NCBI GenBank assembly: GCA_902489965.1
Contig: CABUCA010000055.1
Span: 1-12,943 of the forward strand
Length of the DNA stretch: 12,943 nt
Direction of reading: 5' to 3'
DNA from: an uncultured Collinsella sp.
Lineage (GTDB): Bacteria; Actinomycetota; Coriobacteriia; Coriobacteriales; Coriobacteriaceae
The notes below the pieces were generated by a model, which saw only the letters and a program-made list of their open reading frames with translations, did not search any database and was not told the DNA's origin. Each line of letters begins with the position of its first letter. The stretch's first letter is position 1. Position numbers and translations under genes: made by a program. Below, in pieces: positions 5,918 to 12,724 of the stretch.

Positions 5918-6641
5918 AGGCGATGGCTTGGCGCTGAAGCTCGATGAGCTCGGCGATACCCTTGTCGCCCAGGTCGAGCAGGGCGTTGAGGCGCTTGCGG
6001 TCGAAGGGCGCCTGCTCGCCGGTGCCCTGGAGCTCGATCATCTCACCGGTGTCGGTGGCGACGAGGTTCATGTCGACCTCGGCATGGCTGTCCTCGGAAT
6101 AATCGAGGTCAAGCAGTGTATTGCCGTCGACAACGCCCATGGAGATGGCAGCCACCTGGCCGATAAGCGGGATGCGCTCGATCTTGCCCGCCTCGACCCA
6201 CATGGTGAGGGCGTCGTGCAGCGCCACCCAGGCGCCGGTGATGCTCGCCGTACGCGTGCCGCCATCGGCCTGAATCACATCGCAGTCGACGGTGACGGTG
6301 TACTCGCCGAGCGCCTTCATGTTGACGACGGTACGCAGGCTGCGGCCAATGAGGCGCTCGATCTCCATGGAGCGACCCTTGCGGTTGGCGTGCTCGCGCT
6401 TGCAGCGCTTGCCGGTCGACGCCGGCAGCATGGCGTATTCCGCGGTCACCCAGCCGGCCTTAGCTCCTTTTCGCCAGCCCGGCACGCCCTCCTCGATAGT
6501 GGCGGCGCACAGCACGCGCGTGTCGCCGAACTCGGCCAAACACGAGCCGTGGGCGTGCTTCATGACGCCACGGGTGAGCTTAACGGGGCGCAACTCGTTG
6601 GCGGCGCGACCGTTGGCGCGGTTGACCTGCATGTACTCCAT
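5916..6641 (-). CDS. rph: Ribonuclease PH
   Basis: Phosphorolytic 3'-to-5' exoribonuclease that trims the 3' ends of precursor tRNAs and other RNAs; active as a hexamer. All 241 residues align with the family: [19 protein letters not shown] (15-33), phosphate-binding [14 protein letters not shown] (123-136), LIGRSLR (97-103), the metal-site segment LDLDYSED (177-184) and [11 protein letters not shown] (204-214). The opening reads RANGR where RxDGR is usual. The ATG at 6641 has AAAGGA 7 bases upstream; the next ATG, three codons in, is spaced too closely to a GGAG. It is the last gene of its unit, 54 bases after murI without a terminator between. Both tRNA genes here already encode CCA. Confidence 0.97.
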   Translation of the reverse strand: MEYMQVNRANGRAANELRPVKLTRGVMKHAHGSCLAEFGDTRVLCAATIEEGVPGWRKGAKAGWVTAEYAMLPASTGKRCKREHANRKGRSMEIERLIGRSLRTVVNMKALGEYTVTVDCDVIQADGGTRTASITGAWVALHDALTMWVEAGKIERIPLIGQVAAISMGVVDGNTLLDLDYSEDSHAEVDMNLVATDTGEMIELQGTGEQAPFDRKRLNALLDLGDKGIAELIELQRQAIA

Positions 6642-6695
6642 AGAAATATCCTTTCGGCAAAATATGTGGCGAAGGCTTTGGCGGCTGCCTCACAT

Positions 6696-7580
6696 CTATT
6701 TCAGCTCATCGATATCGATATGTTCGATGCTCTTGAGCGGCTGACCAAAGATAAAGCTGCCCGCCACCGCAAACTCGGCAATGTTATCGGCCGTCGTGGC
6801 AAAACGATGCTGCGGCTCGGCGGCGTCGCCCGCCAGCTGCTCGCGGCGCGTGAGGATATCGGTCAGCTCGCGTGTGGTCTCCTCGGCGGAACTCACGACG
6901 CGCACCCCAGGCCCCAGCGCATGGCGGATAGGTTCCACCAACAGCGGAAAATGCGTACAGCCGAGCACCACGGTATCGATACCGTGGTCGCGCAGCGGCT
7001 CAACCGTGGCACCCACCAGCGCACGCACGGCAGGCGTATCGAAGATGTCCTCGTTCTCAAGCCACTGTTCCTGCAGATGTGCACCCGAGGCGAGCTCGTG
7101 TTCGACAACCTCGACAAAGCTCGAGGCAGGACAGCCGTATACATCGACGCCGGCATCCAGGTCCTGAATGGCGCGCGTGTAGGCGCCCGAGCGAATGGTG
7201 AGGTTGGTGGCGAGCACGCCCACGCGACGCGTACGCGTGCTGTTGATTGCCGCACGGGCACCCGGCGCGATCACACCGATCACGGGAACGTCGAGCACCT
7301 GCTGGGCCAGACGCAAGGCCGCAGCGGTCGCCGTGTTGCAGGCGATGACCATAATCTTGACGTCGTGCTTCGAAAGCCAACGACCCGCCTGCAACGCAAA
7401 CGAGCGCACCTCATCCTCGGTGCGGGTGCCGTAGGGACAGCGCTTAGTGTCGCCAAAGTAGTAGACGGACTCGTGCGGCAGCGCCGTCGCAATCGCGCGC
7501 GCAACCGTCAGACCGCCCAAACCAGAATCGAACACGCCAATCGGGCGCGTGTCGCCTGCCGGATTCTCGATATCGGACAT
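6696..7580 (-). CDS. murI: Glutamate racemase
   Basis: Cofactor-independent racemase that makes D-glutamate for peptidoglycan in the cytosol. The 294 residues contain IGVFDSGLGGLTV (14-26), YFGDTKRCPYGTR (41-53), the first catalytic cysteine in IACNTATA (Cys81) and the second in LGCTHFPLL (Cys208): a complete two-cysteine active site. The start ATG follows GGTGAGG, a close and rather weak ribosome binding site; no better in-frame start exists before the first motif. It lies 51 bases after the HAD gene and 54 bases before rph. murI and murE in one unit put two precursor steps (D-Glu supply and the third-residue ligase) under one promoter. Confidence 0.96.
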   Translation of the reverse strand: MSDIENPAGDTRPIGVFDSGLGGLTVARAIATALPHESVYYFGDTKRCPYGTRTEDEVRSFALQAGRWLSKHDVKIMVIACNTATAAALRLAQQVLDVPVIGVIAPGARAAINSTRTRRVGVLATNLTIRSGAYTRAIQDLDAGVDVYGCPASSFVEVVEHELASGAHLQEQWLENEDIFDTPAVRALVGATVEPLRDHGIDTVVLGCTHFPLLVEPIRHALGPGVRVVSSAEETTRELTDILTRREQLAGDAAEPQHRFATTADNIAEFAVAGSFIFGQPLKSIEHIDIDELK

Positions 7581-7631
7581 TACCTCACCAGTCTCTCTCG
7601 AAAAGACATGTCCAAGTGCGGCGGCGGCGCG

Positions 7632-8543
7632 CTACGAACGCGCCGCGACCAGCAGCTCTGCCGTCGCCGCCCAACCGTCGACAATTTTGCCGCGCGTAAC
7701 GAAAGCGTTCTCGTAAGCAGCCAGGAACTCGGGCGCGCCGGCGCTCGTCAGGCCATTCTCGACCAGGCAGAACGTGCCCACGTGATCGGCCATGTAGAAG
7801 TCGGACTCGGAGTCGCCGAGCGCCAACGTCTCCTCGCGCTCGATCCCCAGGTGCTCGCAGAAGCGCGCAATGGCGACGCCCTTGTTGAGGCCCGCGGGGT
7901 TGATGTTGAATGCGCGACCGTCCTCGACGCGATCGAGCTCGAGCGTCGTCGGCTTGGACAGGTGAGTCAGATGGCCGTTGCAAGCCCAGATCAGACCGCA
8001 GCCGGCCTCGTCCAGGATGGCCTGGACCTCATCGTCGGGCACATCGCCGCGCATGCCGACGGTGACCTCACGGTATTTGTAGCCGGTCGACATGTCGTTG
8101 TGATACTCGATCTTGTGCGGCCAGCGGGCAAGGATCTTCTCGCACACGCCGGTCTGCTCGATCACCTGGTGCGGAGTAAGGCCACAGGCGGGGTCGTAAG
8201 GCATGTCACCGGTCAGATACTCCCAATCGTTGGCTTTGAGGTCGTACATGACCAGGCCGCCCATCTCACCGATGTAGGAGTTGAGGCCGAGCACGCGCGC
8301 GTCCTCGTGGATCATGGTACGGTTGCGGCCCGAGGTGGGAACCACCTGAATACCAGCGCGAGCGAGCGCCACGACGGCCTCGACGAGTTTGGTCGAGGGG
8401 TTGCCGTCGTTGTCGCGCAGCACGCACGAGCCGGGTGCGAGCATCGTGGCATCCAGGTCGGTAAAGACGTACTTGACCTTGGCCAAGCGCTCGCGCATCT
8501 CGCCCGAAAGCTCGGCAACGGTCGACAGGGTGTTGTGGGACAT
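7632..8543 (-). CDS. HAD-superfamily (Cof-like) phosphatase
   Basis: Predicted cytosolic Mg-dependent phosphohydrolase; substrate unknown. The 303 residues show all four HAD motifs: DLDAT with nucleophile Asp29 and acid/base Asp31, PTSGRNR (69-75), Lys221 in GLNKGVAIARF, and ALGDSESDFYMA (241-252). A roughly 100-residue insert (about 90-200) is the cap of the C2 type, as in sugar-phosphate and mannosyl-phosphoglycerate phosphatases. The usual Gly of motif I is Ala. The ATG at 8543 is chosen because GGAG lies 5 bases upstream; the in-frame ATG at 8585 has no site. It sits 107 bases after murE and 51 before murI, so a role tied to cell-wall sugar phosphates is possible but unproven. Confidence 0.87.
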   Translation of the reverse strand: MSHNTLSTVAELSGEMRERLAKVKYVFTDLDATMLAPGSCVLRDNDGNPSTKLVEAVVALARAGIQVVPTSGRNRTMIHEDARVLGLNSYIGEMGGLVMYDLKANDWEYLTGDMPYDPACGLTPHQVIEQTGVCEKILARWPHKIEYHNDMSTGYKYREVTVGMRGDVPDDEVQAILDEAGCGLIWACNGHLTHLSKPTTLELDRVEDGRAFNINPAGLNKGVAIARFCEHLGIEREETLALGDSESDFYMADHVGTFCLVENGLTSAGAPEFLAAYENAFVTRGKIVDGWAATAELLVAARS

Positions 8544-8650
8544 GGTTACTCCGTTTACGTAGAAGGGTTTGGACTTGGACTGCATGTTTTGATTGAGGGA
8601 ACACGCTTATGGCGACAGCGCACTCAGGGCGCCGCCGCCATCATGGTTCA

Positions 8651-10213
8651 TTAGTCAAACTGGGTAACATCGATTAGGCGATTGGCCAGCGAAAGGTCGC
8701 TCTCGATGGGCACGAACTCGTCGCCCACGTGCATGAGTTCCTCGTCACCCTTTGCCAGCAGCAAGACAATGGTGGGAGCATCGGGGTTGACGTACTCCTC
8801 GCGCGCCGCCTTGAACGCCGCATGCACAGCGGCTTTGCGGTCGAGGATGATCTTGTTCGGCGTATCGTCGGGAACATGCTCGGCAAGCTCGCGACAGACC
8901 TTCATCGGGTCCTCGTGAGCCGGGTCCTCGTTGGCAAAGATCATCAGGTCGGAATATGGTGCGGCCTCGCGCGGAAGCTGCTCGCGGCGCTCCTGCGCCT
9001 TGCCGCCGGCAGCGCCAAACACCGCAATGACGGGACTAGCGGGAAACGCGCGCTTGACCGACGAGAAAAGCGAACGGAACGAAAGCTGGTTGTGCGCATA
9101 GTCAACGACGCAGATCACGCGGCCGTCCTTCGACTCCACGACCTCCATACGGCCCGGCACACGCAGTTTGGAGAGGCCCTTCTTGATGGCCTCGATACCG
9201 ATGCCGATCTCGCGCGCGGCGGCGGTAGCGACCAGCGCGTTCTCCACGTTGAAGTCTCCCGCGATACCCAGCAGGATCTTCTCCCCCGCCTCGGACTCGT
9301 CGGCACACAGGCCATGCAAGTTGAACTCGATGCTAAAGCCGACCATGCGTACGTCGCTCGCCCACAGGCTTGCCTCGGGATGCTCGACACCAACGGTCAC
9401 CAAGCGCTCGGCCGTCGACGCTGCCTCCAGCACACGGTCGACCTCTTCGGTGCCCAGATTCACCACGGCGGTCTTTGCCTGGTCAAAGATCCTGAGTTTG
9501 CTCTCAAAATAATCCTCAAACGTGGGGTGTTCAATCGGCGAGATGTGGTCGCGGCCGATGTTGAGGAAGCACGCCACGTCAAACGGCAGATTCTCGACGC
9601 GTTGGTACTTGAGCGCCTGGCTCGAGACCTCCATGACCATGGACTGGCGACCGGACATGCGGCAGTTGGCGATATGGCGCCAGACCTCGGGGGCCTCGGG
9701 CGTAGTATTGGTGCTCTCGTAGCACTCGATGCCATCGTCGGTACTCACCGAGCCGATCATGCCGCAGGACTCGCCCGCCGCTTTGATGATGGACTGGAGC
9801 ATAAAAGCGGCCGTGGTCTTTCCCTTGGTGCCGGTGATGCCCACGATCTTGACGTCGTGGTCGGGACGGTCGTAGACCTCCGGCGGCAACAGGGCCATGG
9901 CCGTGCGAACACTATCAACAACCAGCATCGCAGCACCGCTCTCCTGCGCCAGCGGCTCCAGAGACTCGACCAGCGACTCCTCGCACACAAATGCGATGGC
10001 GCCCGCATCGAGCGCCATGCTCAAAAACGCGGGCTTAAAGGCAGCACCTTTGCAAAAGAACACGTCACCTGCCGAGACCGCGCGCGAATCAAACGAGCAG
10101 CCGGTCACGGCACGCTCGTCAACCTGCTCTGATGCGCGCAGCTCGCCGCACACATCGAGCAGCTTGGCAAGCGTATCGACCGTGGTCACGGTCGCGGAAT
10201 CCGAATGGTGCAT
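8651..10213 (-). CDS. murE: UDP-MurNAc-L-Ala-D-Glu diamino-acid ligase (MurE)
   Basis: ATP-dependent cytosolic ligase adding the third residue of the peptidoglycan stem peptide. Of 520 residues, the N-terminal UDP-binding part includes FDSRAVSAGDVFF (41-53), the central domain has P-loop GITGTKGKTT (125-134), TTPEAPE (170-176), EVSSQAL (195-201) and the carbamylated lysine in YFESKLRIF (Lys239), and the C-terminal domain has DYAHNQLSF (371-379). The specificity segment reads ANEDPAHEDP (427-436) rather than the DNPR of meso-diaminopimelate enzymes. The Gln in EVSSQ and Asn after DYAH resemble what I recall of lysine-adding MurE, so lysine or ornithine is more likely than meso-DAP. First gene of its unit, with its own promoter. 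Confidence 0.92.
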   Translation of the reverse strand: MHHSDSATVTTVDTLAKLLDVCGELRASEQVDERAVTGCSFDSRAVSAGDVFFCKGAAFKPAFLSMALDAGAIAFVCEESLVESLEPLAQESGAAMLVVDSVRTAMALLPPEVYDRPDHDVKIVGITGTKGKTTAAFMLQSIIKAAGESCGMIGSVSTDDGIECYESTNTTPEAPEVWRHIANCRMSGRQSMVMEVSSQALKYQRVENLPFDVACFLNIGRDHISPIEHPTFEDYFESKLRIFDQAKTAVVNLGTEEVDRVLEAASTAERLVTVGVEHPEASLWASDVRMVGFSIEFNLHGLCADESEAGEKILLGIAGDFNVENALVATAAAREIGIGIEAIKKGLSKLRVPGRMEVVESKDGRVICVVDYAHNQLSFRSLFSSVKRAFPASPVIAVFGAAGGKAQERREQLPREAAPYSDLMIFANEDPAHEDPMKVCRELAEHVPDDTPNKIILDRKAAVHAAFKAAREEYVNPDAPTIVLLLAKGDEELMHVGDEFVPIESDLSLANRLIDVTQFD

Positions 10214-10247
10214 CTTTCACCTTTCTCAGCCATTTGGCAGGGACGGT

Positions 10248-10276
10248 TTTATAGTAACTGAAACGCACCCACGCAA
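10248..10276 (-). promoter_or_regulatory. murE operon promoter
   Basis: In the minus direction, -35 TTGCGT (10276-10271), exactly 17 bases, -10 TATAAA (10253-10248). The first base or two of the -35 lie within the T-tract of the asnB terminator. The predicted start near 10241 leaves a leader of about 28 bases before the murE ATG, with AAAGGTG as ribosome binding site. Confidence 0.75.
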
Positions 10277-10299
10277 AAACGGCTCCCGGAGGAGCCGTT
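10275..10299 (-). terminator. Intrinsic terminator after asnB
   Basis: In the minus direction AACGGCTCC (10299-10291), loop TCCG, GGAGCCGTT (10286-10278), then a T-run through 10275. It lies 25 bases past the asnB stop and separates asnB from the murE promoter. Confidence 0.9.
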
Positions 10300-10324
10300 A
10301 CGCGCAGGCGTTCGTAAGCCGAGG

Positions 10325-12205
10325 CTAGGCAGCCTGAACAGCGGGCTGGTCCTCGTCGATAAAGAAGCGCTTGTACCACACCAAGAACACGAGCGGCGTA
10401 TAGATCTTGCGCTGGAAATCGCCCTTGCCCGCAAAGTGCAGATCGAGCAGGTGCATGAGCTCGTCGGTATCGAAGAACTCGCTTGCCCACGGCGCGGTGA
10501 AGTACTCCTTGACATAGTCGTACCACTTTTGCTCGCGTAGCCAGTAGACAATCGGCACCGGGAAGCCCACCTTGGGACGGGTGGCCCACTCATCGGGCAG
10601 CGACTTGTTGGCAGCGTGGCGGAGTACCTGTTTGTTGCCGTTCTCGTTGATGCGGTAGCGGTCGGGAATGTGCTCAGCGAACTCCATGACTTTGCGGTCC
10701 AGGAAGGGCACGCGCAGCTCCAGCGAGTGCGCCATGCACATCTTGTCGGCCTTGAGCAGAATGTCGCCCGGGAGCCACATGTTCATGTCCAGGTACTGCT
10801 TCTTGACCAGCTCGGGCTGACCCTTCACGCGTGCGTAGATGGGTGCAGCGAGCTCAAAGGCGCCATCGCCGGTGTTGTACTCGGGCTTGAGCACGCCGTC
10901 GACCTCGCGCTCCGGCCATACCAGAGCCTGTCCCAGGAACGACTTCTCGGGGATCTCGGCACCCTTGACCAGGAAGTTATGTCCCTTGAAGTACGGCATA
11001 TGCAGCGCCAGGTTACCGAGCGCGCGACGGATGGGCAGCGGCACCATCTTTTTGTACTTGCGCACCGGGACCGTGTCCTCGTAGTAGGCGTAGCCGCCAA
11101 AGAGCTCGTCGGCACCTTCGCCCGAAAGCACGACGGTGACGTCCTTGCGGGCCATCTCGGCCAAGAACCACAGCGGCACGGAAGACAAGTTGGACTGCGG
11201 CTCGTCCATGTGATACTGGATGTCCTCGAGCGCACCGAAGAACTCGTCGGCGGTAATCATCTTGCGAACGTTCTCGACGCCGAGCTTATCGGAAAGCTCC
11301 TTGGCGTAGTTGGTCTCGTTGAAGTTCTTGTAGTCAAAGCCCACCGAGAAGGTCTTGTCGGGCATGAGGCAAGCGGCGATGTAGCTGGAGTCGACGCCAC
11401 CGGAGAGGAACGACGCGACCTTGACGTCGGCGATGCGATGGGCCTCGACGCTCTCGTGCACGACCTCGTCCAGCTCGTCGACGTACTCCTCGAACGGCTT
11501 CTCGACGGCAGAGTAATCGCAATCCCAGTAGCGCTCGATGTTCATCTTGCCGGTCGGGATATCGACGGTAAAGTAGTGCGCCGGCGGCAGCTTGTAGACA
11601 CCCTCGAAGAAGGTCTCCTCGGTTGCCGAATACTGCAGCGTCATGTACGGACGCAGGGCCTTTTTGTTGACCGCCTTGTGGAAGTGCGGGTAGTCCAGGA
11701 AGCTCTTGATCTCGGAACCAAAGAGCACGCCCGGAGCGCCGTCGCCCGCATCGGCCATGGGATAGTAGTAAAGCGGCTTGATGCCAAAGATGTCGCGGGC
11801 GCCAAAAAGCTTGTTCTTCTTTTTGTCCCAGATGACGAAGGCATACATACCGCGCAGGCGATCGAGGACGGCCTCGCCCCACTCCTCGTAGCCGTGCAGG
11901 AGGCTCTCGGTGTCGGCGCCGCAGTGGAACTTGTAGCCCTTGGCCTCGAGCTCGGAACGGAGTTCTTGGAAGTTGTAGATCTCGCCGTTGAAGACAATGA
12001 CGACGCTGCCGTCCTCGTTGGCCATGGGTTGAGCGCCGGCCTCGGTCAGGTCGAGGATCGACAGGCGGCGGAAGCCCAGGGCAACGCGGCCGTCGATAAA
12101 CTGACCGCCCATGTCGGGACCGCGATGGACGATGCGGTCCATCATCTTGGTGAGCACCTCGGATTGGTTATCCGTCCCACCGACAAAACCGACAAAACCG
12201 CACAT
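10325..12205 (-). CDS. asnB: Asparagine synthase, glutamine-hydrolysing
   Basis: Makes asparagine from aspartate, glutamine and ATP in the cytosol. Of 626 residues, the N-terminal class II amidotransferase domain starts with the essential Cys2 (MCGFVGFVGG) and includes HRGPD (27-31), RLSILDL (47-53), NGEIYNF (73-79) and GADTESLL (96-103). The synthetase domain has the ATP pyrophosphatase loop SFLSGGVDSSY (265-275) and LSGEGADELFGGY (360-372). It is longer than the E. coli enzyme (554) and close to long Bacillus-type synthases. The ATG has GAGGGG 7 bases upstream. It is monocistronic, with a terminator behind and a TATACT -10 in front. Divergent tRNA-Val begins 187 bases beyond. I see no T-box in the leader. 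Confidence 0.95.
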   Translation of the reverse strand: MCGFVGFVGGTDNQSEVLTKMMDRIVHRGPDMGGQFIDGRVALGFRRLSILDLTEAGAQPMANEDGSVVIVFNGEIYNFQELRSELEAKGYKFHCGADTESLLHGYEEWGEAVLDRLRGMYAFVIWDKKKNKLFGARDIFGIKPLYYYPMADAGDGAPGVLFGSEIKSFLDYPHFHKAVNKKALRPYMTLQYSATEETFFEGVYKLPPAHYFTVDIPTGKMNIERYWDCDYSAVEKPFEEYVDELDEVVHESVEAHRIADVKVASFLSGGVDSSYIAACLMPDKTFSVGFDYKNFNETNYAKELSDKLGVENVRKMITADEFFGALEDIQYHMDEPQSNLSSVPLWFLAEMARKDVTVVLSGEGADELFGGYAYYEDTVPVRKYKKMVPLPIRRALGNLALHMPYFKGHNFLVKGAEIPEKSFLGQALVWPEREVDGVLKPEYNTGDGAFELAAPIYARVKGQPELVKKQYLDMNMWLPGDILLKADKMCMAHSLELRVPFLDRKVMEFAEHIPDRYRINENGNKQVLRHAANKSLPDEWATRPKVGFPVPIVYWLREQKWYDYVKEYFTAPWASEFFDTDELMHLLDLHFAGKGDFQRKIYTPLVFLVWYKRFFIDEDQPAVQAA

Positions 12206-12256
12206 ATACTATCCCCTCTGCTGTTGCTGGGCATCAAATCGAATCAGTAGCTTTTG

Positions 12257-12262
12257 AGTATA
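12257..12262 (-). promoter_or_regulatory. Candidate -10 box for asnB
   Basis: TATACT in the minus direction, about 50 bases before the asnB ATG. No good -35 lies at 16-18 bases (the hexamer is CCGCCC-like), so this is a weak call. The rest of the 187-base gap between asnB and tRNA-Val shows nothing further. Confidence 0.4.
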
Positions 12263-12373
12263 CCCGAGGGCGTAAAGAGGGGCGGAATGTTCAGGCAATC
12301 TCAACTGAATCAGCTCCGCTGCGACACGTGCCAGTTACCTTTAATGGATATGAGATGAATGAGGCGATTGTTT

Positions 12374-12382
12374 TGCTATACT
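12374..12382 (+). promoter_or_regulatory. tRNA-Val promoter, extended -10
   Basis: TGC followed by TATACT, an extended -10 element, ends 10 bases before the tRNA 5' end. No recognisable -35 is present, which fits an extended -10 promoter. Confidence 0.6.
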
Positions 12383-12392
12383 CTCTCCGCAC

Positions 12393-12468
12393 GGGCGATT
12401 GGCGCAACGGTTAGCGCAGGTGCTTTACACGCACAAGGCTGGGGGTTCGAATCCCTCATCGCCCACCA
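12393..12468 (+). tRNA. tRNA-Val (anticodon UAC)
   Basis: A 73-base cloverleaf plus encoded CCA (12466-12468). Acceptor GGGCGAT/ATCGCCC, D-stem GCGC/GCGC, anticodon loop TTTACAC with anticodon TAC at 12426-12428, T-loop TTCGAAT with a GGGGG/CCCTC stem, discriminator A. The top pair of the anticodon stem is a G-A mismatch (12419 with 12435). It is the only plus-strand gene here. Its last 15 bases before the CCA are duplicated 187 bases downstream. Confidence 0.96.
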
Positions 12469-12476
12469 CTGAATTG
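12451..12476 (+). repeat. tRNA-Val 3'-end direct repeat, copy 1 (possible att core)
   Basis: Twenty-six bases from the T-stem 3' strand through the acceptor, CCA and eight further bases (starts ATCCCTCATC, ends CACTGAATTG). The identical sequence recurs at 12638-12663. Repeats of a tRNA 3' end are the classic trace of integrase-mediated insertion. Confidence 0.8.
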
Positions 12477-12477
12477 G

Positions 12478-12506
12478 AAACGGTCCTCGCAAGGGGACCG
12501 TTTTTT
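12478..12506 (+). terminator. tRNA-Val terminator
   Basis: AAACGGTCCTC (12478-12488), loop GCAA, GGGGACCGTTT (12493-12503), with one T-G wobble, followed by further T to 12506. The GNRA-type tetraloop and T-run make this a strong intrinsic terminator. Confidence 0.92.
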
Positions 12507-12511
12507 GTTTG

Positions 12512-12537
12512 GGCCCAGCGCATGGGATTCGAACCCG
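12512..12537. repeat. 26-base tRNA-like repeat B, copy 1
   Basis: Starts GGCCCAGCGC and ends ATTCGAACCCG. It is identical to 12699-12724. Read on the minus strand it contains GGGTTCGAATCCC, the sequence of a tRNA T-arm, but flanking bases do not complete a T-stem or acceptor, so it is a fragment or recombination site rather than a tRNA gene. Confidence 0.75.
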
Positions 12538-12637
12538 ACAGGGTGCGGAGCTGAGGAAACGCGAAGCGTTTTCCAGCGCAGCACGCGAGGAGCGGAGCGA
12601 CGAAGCGGGGCGCGGGCGGCGCCAGCCGCACGCGGAC
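12538..12637. other. GC-rich palindromic segment between the repeat units
   Basis: No gene. It has two hairpins: GGAAACGC against GCGTTTTCC with flanking GCT/AGC (12550-12577), and CGCGGGCGGC against GCCGCACGCG (12611-12634, one mismatch, 4-base loop). Between them is a purine-rich stretch with repeated GAGCG/GAAGCG words. Confidence 0.6.
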
Positions 12638-12663
12638 ATCCCTCATCGCCCACCACTGAATTG
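12638..12663 (+). repeat. tRNA-Val 3'-end direct repeat, copy 2 (possible attR-like scar)
   Basis: Exact second copy of 12451-12476, including CCA and the trailing CACTGAATTG. No tRNA 5' portion precedes it, so it is a fragment and not a functional tRNA. It is followed by its own terminator. Confidence 0.8.
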
Positions 12664-12665
12664 TT

Positions 12666-12695
12666 AGGCCTCCAGCGATGGAGGCCTTTCCTTTT
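12666..12695 (+). terminator. Second terminator, behind the duplicated tRNA end
   Basis: AGGCCTCC (12666-12673), 6-base loop, GGAGGCCT (12680-12687), then TTTCCTTTTT-like run to 12695. Its sequence is unrelated to the first terminator, but it occupies the same 35-base slot between the two repeats. Confidence 0.8.
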
Positions 12696-12698
12696 TCA

Positions 12699-12724
12699 GG
12701 CCCAGCGCATGGGATTCGAACCCG
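12699..12724. repeat. 26-base tRNA-like repeat B, copy 2
   Basis: Exact copy of 12512-12537, again 187 bases away. Similarity continues for about four more bases with one mismatch, then ends. Confidence 0.75.

Noticed and set aside
8606..8651. A 14-codon frame overlapping the murE stop (TAATG)
   Set aside because: Too short, no similarity to anything, Gly/Ala-rich composition expected by chance in this DNA.
5826..8654. A 942-codon open frame on the plus strand
   Set aside because: It lies antisense to rph, murI and the HAD gene, which all have complete motifs and ribosome binding sites. Its Leu/Val/Gly/His-rich composition is typical of a shadow frame in GC-rich DNA.
10616..12250. A 544-codon plus-strand frame opposite asnB
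   Set aside because: Antisense shadow of asnB with low-complexity composition. The same reasoning applies to the frames at 8729-10132 and 4654-5829.
12512..12537. Second tRNA gene on the minus strand, suggested by the T-arm-like sequence
   Set aside because: The flanks do not extend the T-stem to five pairs and no acceptor, anticodon or D-arm can be built, here or at 12699-12724.
12376..12656. Several minus-strand and plus-strand frames over the tRNA-Val region
   Set aside because: They translate the tRNA, its terminator and repeats, giving the familiar SNPQP-type artefact; no independent coding evidence.
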